A stretch of DNA of 64,000 bases, from the NCBI RefSeq assembly GCF_900142325.1, contig NZ_FRAM01000002.1:806001-870000 (forward strand), read 5' to 3'. Shown here one piece after another: positions 62,213 through 64,000 of this stretch. The stretch comes from Epilithonimonas mollis (GTDB lineage Bacteria; Bacteroidota; Bacteroidia; Flavobacteriales; Weeksellaceae). The notes beneath the pieces were generated by a model that was not told the DNA's origin, made no database searches, and worked only from the letters and a program-made list of their open reading frames with translations. The position numbers and the translations under genes were made by a program. How positions within the stretch are numbered: the stretch's first letter is position 1; every line of letters begins with the position of its first letter.

Positions 62213-63169
62213 ATGAAAATAAAAACTTATCTGAAAGTATCTAATCCAAGGGAAAGGTGTCTCTTTATAAATGTAAGTGATATCTCTTTAAAATTATTTA
62301 GAGGTAGAAAACTCAGACAATCATTTAAAGTGATCAGATATAATTCTGAAAAAAACACTAAAAGTATTCTGGAATATGTAGACCGTTTGAATATAAAAAC
62401 TATTATAATTGAAACCTCAAATCTTAACCATTTGCCGGAAAATCTAACTAATGATATTATTGATGCCAGACTTAGCGGCGTAAAGATTTACGAGGCCCAT
62501 GAGTTCTATGAAATGGTCAATAAAAGAATCCCTTTGGTAAAGCTGAAAACGAATGAGTATTTGGCCGATGACATATTTTCCATAGGGATGAAACACCAAT
62601 CAGGACTTTCTTCAAAAAGGATTGTCGATGTGCTTGTGACTTTATTATTGCTGCCATTAGCCATTCCATTGATAGTTTTTGGATGTTTGCTGACAATGTG
62701 TACGTCGCCAGGTAAATTATTTTTTGTCCAGGAAAGAGTAGGGCGGAATTCTAAAAATTTCAAAATCTACAAGCTCAGGACTATGAAATCAAAACATAGC
62801 GGAGGCTACACCACTTCTAACGACGATAGAATTACTTTCGCCGGAAAATTTCTTAGATTATCAAAAATAGATGAACTGCCGCAGATTTATAACATCCTGA
62901 AAGGCGATATGAGCCTGATCGGTCCTAGGCCCGAACGTCCGGAGTTTGTAAAAATATATAATGATGAAAATGCATATTTTGATTTGAGACATATCGTAAA
63001 ACCAGGAGTGACAGGCTGGGCTCAGGTTCATTTGCCAAAAGCAACTCCAGAAGATAATCTCAAAAAATTGGAATATGATCTTTATTATATTAAAAACTAT
63101 TCATGGTTAATGGATATCGAAATTATTCTAAAAACAATCAGAATTGTAGTTACAATGAATAGTAATTAA
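62213..63169 (+). CDS. Polyprenyl-phosphate sugar-phosphate transferase, short N terminus
   Basis: The 318 residues contain the full catalytic domain (about 130-318): membrane helix VDVLVTLLLLPLAIPLIVFGCLLT, KIYKLRTMK, SKIDELPQIYNILKGDMSLIGPRP with the Asp-Glu pair, and KPGVTGWAQVH. The family (WcaJ-type) usually has about 460 residues with four leading membrane helices; here only a soluble Rossmann-like remnant (residues 1-125) precedes. It is the second initiating transferase in the locus, besides the PglC-like one, and has its own strong promoter. It could start a different glycan. The start at 62213 is well placed by the promoter. Confidence 0.87.
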   Translation: MKIKTYLKVSNPRERCLFINVSDISLKLFRGRKLRQSFKVIRYNSEKNTKSILEYVDRLNIKTIIIETSNLNHLPENLTNDIIDARLSGVKIYEAHEFYEMVNKRIPLVKLKTNEYLADDIFSIGMKHQSGLSSKRIVDVLVTLLLLPLAIPLIVFGCLLTMCTSPGKLFFVQERVGRNSKNFKIYKLRTMKSKHSGGYTTSNDDRITFAGKFLRLSKIDELPQIYNILKGDMSLIGPRPERPEFVKIYNDENAYFDLRHIVKPGVTGWAQVHLPKATPEDNLKKLEYDLYYIKNYSWLMDIEIILKTIRIVVTMNSN

Positions 63170-63238
63170 ACAATTAAAATTTCAGATTTTAGTAATCAGA
63201 TGTTTTAATATTAAGATCAGAAAATAAATATGTAATTC

Positions 63239-63784
63239 ATGAAAATAAAAGAAACGCCTCTTAAAGACTGCTATATAGTAGAACCAACCATATTCGAAGA
63301 CGAAAGAGGTTATTTTTTTGAAAAGTTCAATGAAAAAAGATTTGAAGAACTTACAGGGATGAATGGTCATTTTGTTCAGGATAATATTTCCAAATCAAGC
63401 TATGGCGTTTTAAGAGGATTGCATTTGCAAAAAGGAGAGCACGCACAGGCTAAGCTTGTTTCTTGTCTGGAAGGAAAAGTGTTGGATGTTGCAGTGGATC
63501 TCCGGAAAGATTCACCAACCTTTGGTCAATGGTTTTCTATAGAACTCACAGAACAAAATAAATTGCAGCTGTACGTTCCCAGAGGTTTTGGGCACGGATT
63601 TTCTGTGCTGAGTGAGACTGCTGTTTTTTCATATAAATGTGATAATTTTTATAATAAAGAATCAGAAGGCAGTGTGCTTTGGAATGATACAGACCTGGCT
63701 ATCGACTGGAAGCTACCGCCACATGACATTATACTTTCTGATAAAGATAAAACCTCACCTGCTTTTAAAGAAAATAATTTTTAG
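63239..63784 (+). CDS. rfbC: dTDP-4-dehydrorhamnose 3,5-epimerase
   Basis: The 181-residue cupin enzyme epimerises dTDP-4-keto-6-deoxyglucose at C3 and C5. Marks include the catalytic His in SSYGVLRGLHLQKGEHAQAK, the Arg in VAVDLRKDSPTFG, and the barrel strand VPRGFGHGFSVLSETAVFSYKC. Length matches RmlC. Its partners RmlA, RmlB and RmlD are not in the window, so they must lie elsewhere. It is the last gene of the locus. Confidence 0.94.
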   Translation: MKIKETPLKDCYIVEPTIFEDERGYFFEKFNEKRFEELTGMNGHFVQDNISKSSYGVLRGLHLQKGEHAQAKLVSCLEGKVLDVAVDLRKDSPTFGQWFSIELTEQNKLQLYVPRGFGHGFSVLSETAVFSYKCDNFYNKESEGSVLWNDTDLAIDWKLPPHDIILSDKDKTSPAFKENNF

Positions 63785-63794
63785 AAAATACATT

Positions 63795-63835
63795 AGGAAT
63801 CAAAAATTTGATTCCTTTTTTTATTACTAAATTTG
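63795..63835 (+). terminator. Terminator after rfbC, overlapping the rimO promoter
   Basis: Stem AGGAATCAA (63795-63803) / TTGATTCCT (63808-63816) with T-run 63816-63822. TTTG at 63807-63810, in the 3' arm, and TAAATTTG at 63828-63835 are 17 bases apart, so the rimO promoter shares this DNA. Confidence 0.75.
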
Positions 63836-63870
63836 CACTCTTAAATTAATTATCAATAAGCAATTATAAG

Positions 63871-64000
63871 ATGCGTACAAAATCTGTAGGTAAAAAGAAA
63901 ATCAATGTCGTCACATTAGGCTGCTCCAAGAATGTTTATGACTCAGAAGTTCTCATGGGTCAGCTGGAAGCCAATGGTAAAAAAGTAGTGCATGAAGAGA
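63871..64000 (+). CDS. rimO: Ribosomal protein S12 methylthiotransferase RimO, 5' end only
   Basis: The 43 residues visible include INVVTLGCSKNVYDSEVLMGQL, the N-terminal UPF0004 motif with the first iron-sulfur Cys that marks RimO among MTTase radical SAM enzymes. RimO adds a methylthio group to an Asp of ribosomal protein S12. The start is the ATG after the promoter; the gene continues beyond the window. It is a housekeeping gene marking the right border of the polysaccharide locus. Confidence 0.9.
   Translation, partial: MRTKSVGKKKINVVTLGCSKNVYDSEVLMGQLEANGKKVVHEE

Overview
The window is AT-rich chromosomal DNA from a Bacteroidota bacterium, most likely a Flavobacteriia member close to Chryseobacterium or another Weeksellaceae genus. 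The evidence is internal: many upstream regions carry the Bacteroidota -7 box TAnnTTTG, four giant proteins end in type IX secretion (T9SS) type A sorting tails, and family-typical proteins such as DUF4290 and the Bacteroidota-type polysaccharide kinases are present.

Region 1 (1-18 kb) is mostly housekeeping. It holds a partial class I aminotransferase, DUF1801, a GreA-like factor, a YiiX-type lipoprotein, a serine-palmitoyltransferase-like gene broken by two single-base deletions, a structured leader RNA with its own terminator ahead of DUF4395 and NIL-domain genes, murA with DUF4290, a DCC thioredoxin-like protein with a haem-binding protein, der, upp, comF, a RamB-like regulator divergent from the glyoxylate-shunt genes aceB and aceA, a glucan phosphorylase homologue and an orphan nuclease-like protein. 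MurA has Asp where the usual catalytic Cys lies, and the phosphorylase homologue has Thr where the PLP-binding Lys is expected.

Region 2 (18.3-42.8 kb) is an array of four co-oriented giant secreted proteins (1815, 2100, 1769 and 2007 residues). Their N-terminal parts differ (lamin-tail, InlB B-repeats, MBG/YDG, GEVED, autotransporter-type repeat, Fn3, Ig, IPT/TIG), but all four share a C-terminal block of about 530-570 residues ending in a T9SS sorting tail. Each gene of the array has a hairpin terminator or an AT-rich spacer before the next. A small signal-peptide protein with a C-terminal Pro-Ile-Asn, membrane segment and basic tail closes the region.

Region 3 (42.9-63.8 kb) is a co-oriented surface polysaccharide locus. 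It begins with a PglC/D/E/F-like set for a diacetamido-trideoxy sugar and its transfer to lipid. A Wza-like lipoprotein, two tandem Wzc-like kinases, a Wzx flippase, two hexapeptide acetyltransferases, a dTDP-rhamnose-4-epimerase-like enzyme, a Wzy-like polymerase, four glycosyltransferases, a second, short initiating sugar transferase and RfbC follow. The window ends in the start of rimO. The logical flow is sugar synthesis, lipid loading, chain assembly, flipping, Wzy polymerisation and Wza/Wzc export.

No tRNA, rRNA, CRISPR array, insertion sequence or prophage was seen.
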